This document shows, in pieces, positions 1 through 6,215 of a stretch of DNA of 13,419 bases. The stretch's first letter is position 1. The number at the start of each line of letters is the position of its first letter. The DNA is from JBLHUT01 sp047629975 (GTDB lineage Bacteria; Pseudomonadota; Alphaproteobacteria; Rhodobacterales; Rhodobacteraceae): contig JBLHUT010000064.1 of NCBI GenBank assembly GCA_047629975.1, positions 1 to 13,419 on the forward strand, in the 5' to 3' direction. Under the pieces are notes generated by a model, which saw only the letters and a program-made list of their open reading frames with translations, was not told the DNA's origin and ran no database searches. The position numbers and the translations under genes were made by a program.

Positions 1-154
1 AATCGCGATTAACGAGTCGGCAGATAGACTGGCCAACCACGAAATAAACGCCGGTTTGCCCGCCCGTCCCGATCGTGATGAACCGCTCTTGGGCAACAGT
101 TGCAGACCCTGCAACCATAGCCCCTGCGAATGCAAGGTAGTTGAGTATTTTCAT
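1..154 (-). CDS. TAXI-family TRAP transporter solute-binding protein, N-terminal fragment
   Basis: This is the first 51 codons of a minus-strand gene that runs off the left edge of the window. It begins with ATG at 154-152, preceded by an AAGGGA ribosome-binding site about nine bases upstream. The first 21 or so residues form a classic Sec signal peptide: a short basic start, a hydrophobic core rich in Ala/Leu/Gly, and a cleavage site near Ala-Gln-Glu. The mature protein then starts with RFITIGTGGQTGVYFVVGQS followed by ICRLVN. This glycine-rich strand-loop with the Cys-Arg-Leu-Val-Asn helix is the N-terminal hallmark of TAXI receptors, the periplasmic substrate-binding proteins of a TRAP subclass that works with a fused DctQM permease. 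The substrate cannot be read from this fragment. The family call rests on a short stretch but the motif is distinctive. Confidence 0.85.
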   Translation of the reverse strand, partial: MKILNYLAFAGAMVAGSATVAQERFITIGTGGQTGVYFVVGQSICRLVNRD

Positions 155-241
155 CAATAATTTCCCTTGTTGGCCACCCGTCTAACGCGGGCGTCTTATT
201 TTATGGTCTCCGGCCTCACGGCCAACGCCCATCATTTCAGC

Positions 242-261
242 ACTAAAAGCGTCTTTTTAGT
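242..261. repeat. Perfect inverted repeat ACTAAAA-N6-TTTTAGT, candidate operator
   Basis: ACTAAAA at 242-248 and TTTTAGT at 255-261 are exact reverse complements around a six-base centre. The repeat lies just downstream of the candidate TATAAT on the minus strand, so it would cover the transcription start of the TAXI gene. Such a position suits a repressor site, but the protein that would bind is unknown. Confidence 0.4.
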
Positions 262-265
262 ACAA

Positions 266-296
266 ATTATAGTACCTAGCGAACATAAAATTGCAA
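266..296 (-). promoter_or_regulatory. Candidate sigma-70 promoter of the TAXI gene
   Basis: Reading the minus strand, a perfect TATAAT sits at 271-266. The best upstream element is TTGCAA at 296-291, with a spacing of 19 bases, longer than the usual 17. The -10 box is flanked by two GTAC palindromes (260-263 and 272-275). Transcription would start near 258-260 and give an untranslated leader of about 105 bases before the ATG at 154. The -10 is strong, the -35 weak, so an activator could be involved. Confidence 0.45.
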
Positions 297-384
297 GCAA
301 TTAGGCGTGACTCCTACATTGCAGCAAGGCCGCGTATTCTCGTCTCCAGTCAGTTTAACGCGGCAGCCCGTCTGCGTGACACGC

Positions 385-414
385 TTGCACCCGACCGTGC
401 CTCAAGGTTATTAT
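385..414 (+). promoter_or_regulatory. Candidate promoter for mgtE
   Basis: On the plus strand TTGCAC at 385-390 is followed after 18 bases by TATTAT at 409-414, five of six matching the -10 consensus. It lies in the most AT-rich part of the region. If used, it gives a leader of about 350 bases. An alternative is an extended -10 (TG-T-TATGAA) at 436-444. Neither can be preferred with confidence. Confidence 0.25.
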
Positions 415-447
415 TGTTTATTATTTTAATCAAGCTGTTATGAATCA

Positions 448-482
448 CGACGAAACACTGCGTCGCTTCCCTAGCGGCTTTT
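448..482 (+). promoter_or_regulatory. Overlapping stem and terminator-like stem in the mgtE leader
   Basis: GTCGCT at 462-467 can pair with AGCGGC at 473-478 (one G-U wobble, five-base loop). It is followed at once by TTTT at 479-482, the layout of a weak intrinsic terminator. CGACG at 448-452 can pair with CGTCG at 461-465 instead, and this uses the same bases as the left arm of the terminator-like stem. The two folds exclude each other, as in an attenuator. The stems are short, so chance is a real possibility. Confidence 0.25.
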
Positions 483-681
483 CTGCACCCTAAGGTCCCT
501 AATGCAACCATTTCAAACACCTATTCGCAGCCCTGCAAGAGAAACGTAACGCAAGGTAGAACGCTTCTGAAACGCTTGTGCCCCCTATTGGTAACCTGCC
601 CCGAATCACTAAAGCCAACCATCGACCTGCCTTCCTGCCACGCCAAAAACAGCCTCCCTGTTTCCCTTCCCCCCGTTGCCC

Positions 682-700
682 CACGAATCGTCACGAATCG
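682..700. repeat. Tandem repeat of CACGAATCG
   Basis: CACGAATCG occurs at 682-690 and again at 692-700, one helical turn apart (period 10), followed by a degraded third copy CACGCCGAT at 702-710. It lies about 70-90 bases before the mgtE start. It may be a protein-binding direct repeat or simple slippage; nothing in the sequence decides this. Confidence 0.4.
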
Positions 701-713
701 CCACGCCGATCTC

Positions 714-754
714 CCGGATGCCAGCACTGGCACTAAGATCCGGTGACGACGGAT
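714..754 (+). promoter_or_regulatory. Two competing hairpins just before the mgtE ribosome-binding site
   Basis: CCGGAT (714-719) pairs with ATCCGG (738-743). Inside it GCCAG (720-724) pairs with CTGGC (727-731), giving a long stem-loop with a six-base bulge (732-737). The same ATCCG (738-742) can pair instead with CGGAT at 750-754, which ends two bases before the ribosome-binding site AAAGGA (757-762). The two folds share one strand and so exclude each other, and only the second crowds the ribosome-binding site. This geometry would suit translational control of the Mg2+ transporter. It does not match any riboswitch class I can recognise. Confidence 0.35.
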
Positions 755-770
755 ACAAAGGATACCCTGA

Positions 771-2141
771 ATGACCCAAAACGCCCCCTTGACCGAGAAG
801 TTCGATGTTTCAGCCGCTATCGAACTGGCCATGGATCAAAATGATGCAAACCGACTTGCGGAACTGATCTCGGACCTGTCACTCAGCGAGGCTCTGCGCG
901 AGGTACTGGCGTTTTCCCCGAAAGAGCGTGACGCCCTGTTGTCGCTCTTGCCCGCCGATGTTGCCTCCACCCTGATCGAGGAGGCCCCGTCCGAGCTTGC
1001 CGGTGACCTGATGGAGCGCCTCGAGGTTGCCTCGGCGGTTGCGATTTTCGACGAGTTGGAATCAGACGTTCAGGCAGATGTGATCGCCGAAATGGACAAG
1101 GACGATGCCGAGGCCCTGCTGGCTGGTATCAGCCCCGAAGACGCCGACGACGTGCGCCGGTTGGTCGAATACGACTGGGACACAGCCGGTGGCCTGATGG
1201 TGGCCGATGCCTTTACCTTCAAATCCAATCAAACCGTCGGGGCGGTTCTGCGCAGCCTTGCCAACGAAGACGACATGGAAATCTATAACGGCCAACACCC
1301 CTATATTGTTGACCCCGAAGAGCGCCCGATCGGGGTGGTCTCGCTGCGCAACCTGTTGACCGCCAAGCGCAGTGTTCAATTGCAGGATATCATGGTGCCC
1401 GCGTTGACCCTGCGGGTCGATGACGATCTTGATGCCCTGCAAGACGCCTTTAACGACAACGATTTTCTGGGTTTTCCGGTCGTTGACAGCAACGGCGTTC
1501 TGGTCGGGGTTGTCTCGCGCACTGCCGCAGATGCTGCGATGCTGGAGCGCGCCGAGACGGACAACATGCGGCTTCAGGGTATTGTCGGCGACGAGTTGCG
1601 CACGATGCCACTGGCCATCAGGTCCCGCCGCAGGCTGGCATGGCTATCGGCCAACATCGTGCTGAATATCATCGCCGCCAGTGTGATTTCGGCCTACGAG
1701 GAAACGCTGGCCGCTGTAATCGCCATCGCTGTTTTCCTTCCGATGGTGTCTGACATGAGCGGGTGCTCGGGCAATCAGGCGGTGGGTGTGACGATGCGCG
1801 AATTGTCACTTGGCCTTGTGCGGCCGCAGGATGCCATGCGCGTTTGGCTCAAGGAGGTTTCTGTCGGCATCATCAACGGCATTGTTCTGGGAATTTTGAT
1901 CGGACTGGTTGCGTGGGCCTGGAAGGGGAACCCCTATCTGGGGCTTGTGATCGGCCTCGCACTTGCGCTCAATACCATAATTGCAGTGTCGATCGGGGGA
2001 GTGGTGCCACTTTTGCTGAAGCGTCTAGGGCAAGACCCCGCAGTCGCCTCGGGGCCACTGTTGACGACGATCACAGATATGGCGGGCTTCTTTCTGGTCC
2101 TCAGCCTTGCGACCTTGATGATGCCGCTTTTGCTGCAATAG
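771..2141 (+). CDS. mgtE: Magnesium transporter MgtE
   Basis: The 456-residue product is an MgtE-type Mg2+ channel/transporter of the inner membrane. The order of parts is typical: a cytoplasmic helical N domain (about 20-140, acidic, with superhelical repeats), two CBS domains (about 142-205 and 206-268), a connecting plug helix (about 270-285), and five membrane helices (about 288-456). In the family, Mg2+ bound between the N and CBS domains closes the pore when cytosolic Mg2+ is sufficient. The pore aspartate of the last helix is present as D436 in the TDMAGF motif. The usual GGNAGTQ motif before helix 3 is replaced by SGCSGNQ (residues 330-336), a variant subtype. The start is ATG at 771 with AAAGGA eight bases upstream. 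Length is normal for the family. The following gene lies 99 bases downstream on the same strand. Confidence 0.95.
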   Translation: MTQNAPLTEKFDVSAAIELAMDQNDANRLAELISDLSLSEALREVLAFSPKERDALLSLLPADVASTLIEEAPSELAGDLMERLEVASAVAIFDELESDVQADVIAEMDKDDAEALLAGISPEDADDVRRLVEYDWDTAGGLMVADAFTFKSNQTVGAVLRSLANEDDMEIYNGQHPYIVDPEERPIGVVSLRNLLTAKRSVQLQDIMVPALTLRVDDDLDALQDAFNDNDFLGFPVVDSNGVLVGVVSRTAADAAMLERAETDNMRLQGIVGDELRTMPLAIRSRRRLAWLSANIVLNIIAASVISAYEETLAAVIAIAVFLPMVSDMSGCSGNQAVGVTMRELSLGLVRPQDAMRVWLKEVSVGIINGIVLGILIGLVAWAWKGNPYLGLVIGLALALNTIIAVSIGGVVPLLLKRLGQDPAVASGPLLTTITDMAGFFLVLSLATLMMPLLLQ

Positions 2142-2186
2142 CACCTTTTGTTTGACCTTTGGGGCGCGGGTGCGAGAGACTTGAAC

Positions 2187-2211
2187 AAAAAACGCGCCTT
2201 GATAAGGCGCG
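2187..2211. terminator. Perfect hairpin with A-tract, possible minus-strand terminator
   Basis: CGCGCCTT (2193-2200) and AAGGCGCG (2204-2211) form an exact eight-base stem with a three-base loop. Six A residues (2187-2192) precede it, so on the minus strand the stem is followed by a T run as in an intrinsic terminator. On the plus strand there is no T run, so it would not efficiently end the mgtE transcript. It may block antisense transcription, be the remnant of a bidirectional terminator, or act as a processing or stability element between mgtE and the next gene. Confidence 0.45.
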
Positions 2212-2240
2212 CATCACGGATCAAAAATGGGAGAGACACG

Positions 2241-3851
2241 ATGACGTTGGTGTTCACAAGCGGGCGGTACGCAATCTTTGCCTCGATGGCGATTTTGGCC
2301 GTTGCTTCATTGGTCGCGTCGATCTGGTTGATCTGGATGTTGATCCCTTTTGCGCTGTTTGCGGCGCTCACGGCTTTGGGTGTGCATGACGTGACACAGC
2401 CAAGCCACTCGATCCTGCGCAACTATCCCGTTCTGGGCCACATGCGGTTTTTGTTCGAAGGGATCCGGCCTGAAATCCGCCAGTATCTGATCGAAAGCGA
2501 TCAGGACGAGGAACCGTTCAGCCGCGATGCACGCTCGCTTGTCTATCAGCGCGCCAAAGGCGTAGAAGACAAACGCCCCTTTGGAACCCGGATGCGGGTG
2601 TACGATTCCGGCTATGCGTGGCTGACCCATTCGATCAATCCCGTGCACCTCGAAGACACTGATTTCCGCGTCAAGATTGGCGGGCCGGACTGTCAAAAGC
2701 CGTACAATGCCTCACTCTACAACATTTCCGCCATGAGTTTCGGAGCCTTGTCCGCCAATGCGATCTCGGCGCTCAACAAGGGGGCCAGGATCGGCGGTTT
2801 CGCCCATGACACCGGTGAAGGCGGCGTCAGCCGCTACCACCGCGAGGGAGGCGGCGATCTGATCTACGAAGTCGGGTCGGGCTATTTCGGGTGCCGCAAC
2901 GATGACGGCACCTTCAACGCCGAAAAATTTGCCCGACAATCCGCAAGCGACCAGATCAAAATGATCGAGGTCAAGCTGAGCCAAGGGGCCAAACCCGGGC
3001 ATGGCGGCATGCTTCCTGCTTCCAAGATCACCCCTGAGATCTCCGAGGCCCGCGGTGTGCCCATGGGCGTGGATTGTGTCTCTCCGGCCTCGCACAGCGC
3101 GTTTAAAACCCCGCTCGAGATGATGAACTTTCTGGCGGTGCTGCGCGACAGGTCGGGCGGCAAACCTGTCGGCTTCAAGTTGTGCATCGGGCACCGGCGT
3201 GAATTCATGTGCATCGTCAAGGCCATGCTGGAAACCGGCGTTGTGCCAGACTTTATTGTGGTTGACGGCACCGAAGGCGGCACAGGGGCGGCACCGCTGG
3301 AGTTTGCCAATCACGTCGGCATGCCGATGATCGAGGGGCTTACCTTTGTGCACAACACGTTGCGCGGGGCCGGCCTGCGCGACAAGATCCGGATCGGGGC
3401 TGCGGGCAAATTGATATCGGCCTTCGACATCGCGCGTGCCATGGCTCTTGGCGCGGATTGGGTCAACTCGGCGCGCGGTTACATGTTTGCCATTGGCTGC
3501 ATTCAGGCGCAGGCCTGCCACACAAATCACTGCCCCGTCGGGGTGGCAACCCAGGACCCCCTGCGTCAACGCGCGCTGGATGTGGGAGACAAAAGCAAGC
3601 GCGTGGCGCGTTTTCATCACAACACGCTCAAGGCTCTGGGAGAGATGGCAGGTGCAGCCGGACTCACACACCCCAGCCATTTTCTGCCGCGTCACATCAT
3701 GATCCGGCAAAAGAATGCGGAAATGGTCACCGGAGACGATGTGTATCCCAATCTGCCCGAAGGGTTCCTGATCCGCGCCCAAGACGACGGCTTTGGCTAT
3801 TTATTCCGTTGGAACCGCGCCCGCGCAGATTCATTTTCACCGATCGACTGA
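2241..3851 (+). CDS. FMN-binding glutamate synthase family protein, membrane-anchored
   Basis: The 536-residue product carries the FMN/Fe-S catalytic domain of glutamate synthase large subunits (about 150-470) but neither the glutaminase domain nor the C-terminal GXGXG domain of full GltB. Visible hallmarks are HDTGEGGVSRYH, the AKPGHGGMLPASKI stretch, VDGTEGGTGAAP, and a CX5CX4C cluster (C420, C426, C431, ending CPVGVATQ) that in GltB binds a 3Fe-4S cluster. The N terminus has two closely spaced hydrophobic stretches (about 10-49), so the enzyme is probably anchored to the inner membrane. The family is widespread in proteobacteria, but its substrate is not established; glutamate synthesis should not be assumed. 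I chose ATG at 2241 because GGGAGA lies seven bases before it and the protein then starts at the hydrophobic anchor. A TTG start at 2148 would run through the hairpin at 2193-2211 and add a poor 31-residue stretch. No GltD-type small subunit is nearby. Confidence 0.88.
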   Translation: MTLVFTSGRYAIFASMAILAVASLVASIWLIWMLIPFALFAALTALGVHDVTQPSHSILRNYPVLGHMRFLFEGIRPEIRQYLIESDQDEEPFSRDARSLVYQRAKGVEDKRPFGTRMRVYDSGYAWLTHSINPVHLEDTDFRVKIGGPDCQKPYNASLYNISAMSFGALSANAISALNKGARIGGFAHDTGEGGVSRYHREGGGDLIYEVGSGYFGCRNDDGTFNAEKFARQSASDQIKMIEVKLSQGAKPGHGGMLPASKITPEISEARGVPMGVDCVSPASHSAFKTPLEMMNFLAVLRDRSGGKPVGFKLCIGHRREFMCIVKAMLETGVVPDFIVVDGTEGGTGAAPLEFANHVGMPMIEGLTFVHNTLRGAGLRDKIRIGAAGKLISAFDIARAMALGADWVNSARGYMFAIGCIQAQACHTNHCPVGVATQDPLRQRALDVGDKSKRVARFHHNTLKALGEMAGAAGLTHPSHFLPRHIMIRQKNAEMVTGDDVYPNLPEGFLIRAQDDGFGYLFRWNRARADSFSPID

Positions 3852-3866
3852 CATCAGCCGCCCAAT

Positions 3867-3902
3867 AAAAAACCGCAACAGAACTGCTTCTGTTGCGGTT
3901 TT
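3867..3902. terminator. Strong bidirectional intrinsic terminator
   Basis: AACCGCAACAGA (3871-3882) and TCTGTTGCGGTT (3889-3900) are exact reverse complements. One more A-T pair leaves a four-base loop CTGC, giving a 13-base stem. AAAA (3867-3870) on the left and TT (3901-3902) on the right extend it. T runs follow the stem on both strands, so it can end the plus-strand glutamate synthase-like transcript and the convergent minus-strand gabT transcript. It lies 15 bases after one stop codon and 36 before the other. Confidence 0.9.
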
Positions 3903-3938
3903 CATGTGATCGAATGAACGTGATCCTGGCGACAGCCG

Positions 3939-5384
3939 TTAGACGCTGAGCTCGACAACCGCATCGGCAAGAGCCGCTTCGAAAATTGCCAGCCCTTCGT
4001 CGATCACTGCATCAGATGCCGTCAGCGGAACCATGATGCGCAAGGCATTGCCATGAAGCCCGCATGACAAAAGGATCAACCCGCGTTTGAGCGCATGGGC
4101 GCAGATCGCTTTGGTCAGCGCCGCATCAGGTGTTGCGGTTTCGAAGTCGGTCACAAACTCTATCCCGACCATCGCCCCAAGCCCGCGGATATCCCACATG
4201 CGGTACGGCGCAGAGCGGGCTCCGATTTCTGCCAGACGCGCACAGAAATGCGCGCCAAGGGCCGTCGAGCGTGCCAAAAGCCCCTCTTCCTCGATCACTT
4301 CGATCGCTGCAAGGGCCGCGGCGCATGCCACAGGGTTGCCCCCGTAAGTGCCTCCCAACATCCCGGGGCCGGCCGCGTCCATCACATCGGCACGGCCGAT
4401 GACGCCGGCAATCGGATATCCACCCGCCATGCTTTTGGCGACCGTGATCAGGTCCGGCACCACACCCGAATGCTCGATCGCAAACCACGTGCCCGTGCGG
4501 CCAAATCCGGCCTGAATTTCGTCGGCGATCAACAAGATACCGTGCTTGTCACAAATCGCACGCAGAGCCTGCATCATCTCGAACGGAACGGGCACATAGC
4601 CTCCCTCCCCCAAAACAGGCTCAAGGATCATCGCCGCAATACGGTCAGGCTGCGCATCGGTCAAAAACAGGTTCTCAAGCGCAGTCAACACATCCGCGAC
4701 CGTGATGTTATCACGCACACTCGGGAACGGAGCACGGAAGATATCGGATGGAAACGGGCCTACGTTCCGTTTGTACGGCGCGATCTTTCCGGTCATTCCC
4801 AGCGTCAACAGCGTGCGCCCGTGATACCCGCCGGTAAAGGCGATCACACCGGTCCGCCCTGTTGCAAGCCGCGCAATCTTGACTGCGTTTTCAACGGCTT
4901 CGGCCCCTGTGGTGACCAAAAGCGTCTTTTTCGCAAAATCACCCGGTGCAAGCGCATTCAGTTTCTCGGCCAGCGCCACATAAGGCTCGTAGGGGACAAC
5001 CTGAAAGCTGGTATGCGTGTAGTGGTCCTCTTGCGCCTTGGCGGCCGCGACCACCTTTGGATGGCGGTGCCCGACGTTCAGAACACCAATACCACCGACA
5101 AAATCAATGTAACGCTTGCCTTCTACATCCCATAATTCAGCATTCTCGGCATAGCTGGCAAAAACCTGCGTCGCCGAGGCAACACCAGGTGCAACAGCCG
5201 CCTCGCGACGGGCCAGCAAATTCGCATTGCTCGCCGGAGCAACTGCGGCAAAATCAGGTAAAGGACTTTGGGGCGCCACATCTACCGGCACAGCAAAAAC
5301 CGGATCGGTGTGCGTCGCTGCACTGACGGCAGGTTTCTTGCGACGGGGGGACTTGCGAGGGGACGTGGTTGCAGATTTTGCCAT
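3939..5384 (-). CDS. gabT: 4-aminobutyrate aminotransferase (class III, PLP-dependent)
   Basis: The 481-residue product transfers the amino group of 4-aminobutyrate to 2-oxoglutarate, giving succinate semialdehyde and glutamate in the cytoplasm. Class III features are clear: phosphate-binding TTGAEAVENA (158-167), E255 in the ILEP stretch, cofactor-binding D288 in LLIADEIQAGFGRTG, Schiff-base lysine K317 in TVAKSMAGGYP, and T346 in GGTYGGNP. HTSFQVVPYEPY (124-135) is typical of GabT rather than of ornithine or diaminobutyrate transaminases. The first 50 or so residues are an extra basic, Ala/Pro-rich tail not present in the usual enzyme of about 425 residues. The ATG at 5384 is preceded by GAAAGG, and no other good start exists before the conserved domain. 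The divergent PuuR-like regulator 233 bases away suggests use in putrescine or GABA breakdown. A related omega-amino acid transaminase activity cannot be excluded. Confidence 0.88.
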   Translation of the reverse strand: MAKSATTSPRKSPRRKKPAVSAATHTDPVFAVPVDVAPQSPLPDFAAVAPASNANLLARREAAVAPGVASATQVFASYAENAELWDVEGKRYIDFVGGIGVLNVGHRHPKVVAAAKAQEDHYTHTSFQVVPYEPYVALAEKLNALAPGDFAKKTLLVTTGAEAVENAVKIARLATGRTGVIAFTGGYHGRTLLTLGMTGKIAPYKRNVGPFPSDIFRAPFPSVRDNITVADVLTALENLFLTDAQPDRIAAMILEPVLGEGGYVPVPFEMMQALRAICDKHGILLIADEIQAGFGRTGTWFAIEHSGVVPDLITVAKSMAGGYPIAGVIGRADVMDAAGPGMLGGTYGGNPVACAAALAAIEVIEEEGLLARSTALGAHFCARLAEIGARSAPYRMWDIRGLGAMVGIEFVTDFETATPDAALTKAICAHALKRGLILLSCGLHGNALRIMVPLTASDAVIDEGLAIFEAALADAVVELSV

Positions 5385-5410
5385 TGGACGCGCCTTTCAG
5401 GATGAATCGC

Positions 5411-5475
5411 AGTAGAGTGTTGATTATTTCTACTACGCCGTTTATTTTAATTGTCAAATGGATTGATTTGTTGAC
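5411..5475. promoter_or_regulatory. Shared gabT / puuR-like control region with inverted repeats
   Basis: For gabT a perfect TTGACA lies on the minus strand at 5457-5452. With a 16-17 base spacer, a weak TAGTAG/AGTAGA -10 falls at about 5435-5429. That -10 is one arm of an inverted repeat AGTAGA (5411-5416)-N12-TCTACT (5429-5434). The -35 is part of a second pair, GTCAA (5453-5457)-N13-TTGAC (5471-5475), which encloses CAAAT (5455-5459)-N6-ATTTG (5466-5470). Both repeats overlap promoter elements, as expected for operators of the neighbouring regulator. None matches the E. coli PuuR site as I remember it. Confidence 0.4.
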
Positions 5476-5617
5476 GAACAAGGCCATTCCACCGTTGCCA
5501 AAACCCCATGATGCTCCTCGTTACAAGCAACTTTTGCACGACCAGAAGATCGAAAAGGGTTTCAAAGCCCTGTCACATCCCGTAATGCATTGATCCATCA
5601 TGAAATAAGGAACGCAC

Positions 5618-6190
5618 GTGGACATTGGCAAACAACTGCGCGCAGTGCGGATGAAGAACGGCTTGTCGCAACGCGAGCTTGCGAGCCGTGCAGGACTGAC
5701 CAATGGCACGATTTCGCTGATTGAAAAAAACAAGACAAGCCCCTCGATCGCCTCTCTCAAATCCTTGCTTGATGCGATTCCCATGAGCATGTCCGAATTC
5801 TTTTCCCCCCTCGAAGAGTCCACCAAGCCACAGCATTTCTACACCGCTGCCGAATTTACCGAAATCGCGCCCCAGAATTCCGGGCCGGACGGCCTCAAAC
5901 TGGCACAGATTTCGTTGCGGCAACTCGGGGATACCTCCCAGCATGCGTTGCAGGTGCTCTGTGAGACCTACCCGCCGCATGCCGATACCGGAGACACGCT
6001 TTTGATCCATCATGGAGAGGAAGCCGGCGTGGTAATCACAGGTGAAATCGAGGTAACTGTCGGGGATCAGACAACGATACTCAAAGCAGGGGACGGGTAT
6101 ATTTTTGACAGCACGTTACCGCACCGGTTCCGGAACATCACAAATCATGAGTGCACAGTCGTCAGTGCCTGTACCCCGCCAACGTTCTGA
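5618..6190 (+). CDS. puuR: XRE-family regulator with C-terminal cupin, PuuR-like
   Basis: The 190-residue product has an N-terminal helix-turn-helix of the XRE/Cro type (about 5-60, with SQRELASRAGLTNGTISLIE as the recognition part) and a C-terminal cupin (about 110-185, with HHGEEAGVVITGEIEV and the later GDGYIFDSTLPHRF). Length, order and the ending CTPPTF closely resemble E. coli PuuR, the putrescine-responsive repressor of the Puu pathway, which ends in a very similar TPTTF. It lies divergent to gabT, whose product performs the last-but-one step of that pathway, so it probably controls gabT and itself in response to a polyamine or its derivative. Translation starts at GTG 5618, with TAAGGA six bases upstream; the ATG at 5600 hits a stop after one codon. 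Other XRE-cupin regulators share this layout, so the ligand is an inference. Confidence 0.8.
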   Translation: MDIGKQLRAVRMKNGLSQRELASRAGLTNGTISLIEKNKTSPSIASLKSLLDAIPMSMSEFFSPLEESTKPQHFYTAAEFTEIAPQNSGPDGLKLAQISLRQLGDTSQHALQVLCETYPPHADTGDTLLIHHGEEAGVVITGEIEVTVGDQTTILKAGDGYIFDSTLPHRFRNITNHECTVVSACTPPTF

Positions 6191-6215
6191 CCACCCGCAC
6201 ACGCACGAGGCACAC

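Larger units (their letters stand above)
155..770. other. Divergent gene-free region between the TAXI gene and mgtE
   Basis: These 616 bases separate two divergently transcribed genes. I see no convincing coding sequence: the minus-strand open frames around 499-832 overlap the start of mgtE and have no recognisable protein character. The part near 240-300 and the part near 405-445 are clearly AT-richer than the surroundings and hold the best promoter-like sequences. The part from 440 to 770 holds several inverted repeats and a 10-base tandem repeat, described separately. A small RNA is possible but cannot be shown from sequence alone. Confidence 0.7.

Noticed and set aside
420..770. M-box riboswitch upstream of mgtE
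   Set aside because: I could not find the multi-stem layout and conserved loops of the M-box; only shorter competing hairpins are visible.
2148..2240. Upstream TTG start for the GltB-like protein
   Set aside because: It begins seven bases after the mgtE stop without a ribosome-binding site and translates through a perfect hairpin; ATG 2241 has a good site and a family-like N terminus.
2712..3782. Long open frame on the minus strand inside the GltB-like gene
   Set aside because: It lies fully opposite a clear enzyme gene, has His/Arg-rich composition typical of antisense reading of GC-rich code, and has no recognisable domain.
4095..5135. Plus-strand open frame opposite gabT
   Set aside because: It is a shadow of the strongly conserved aminotransferase frame and has low-information Arg/His-rich sequence.
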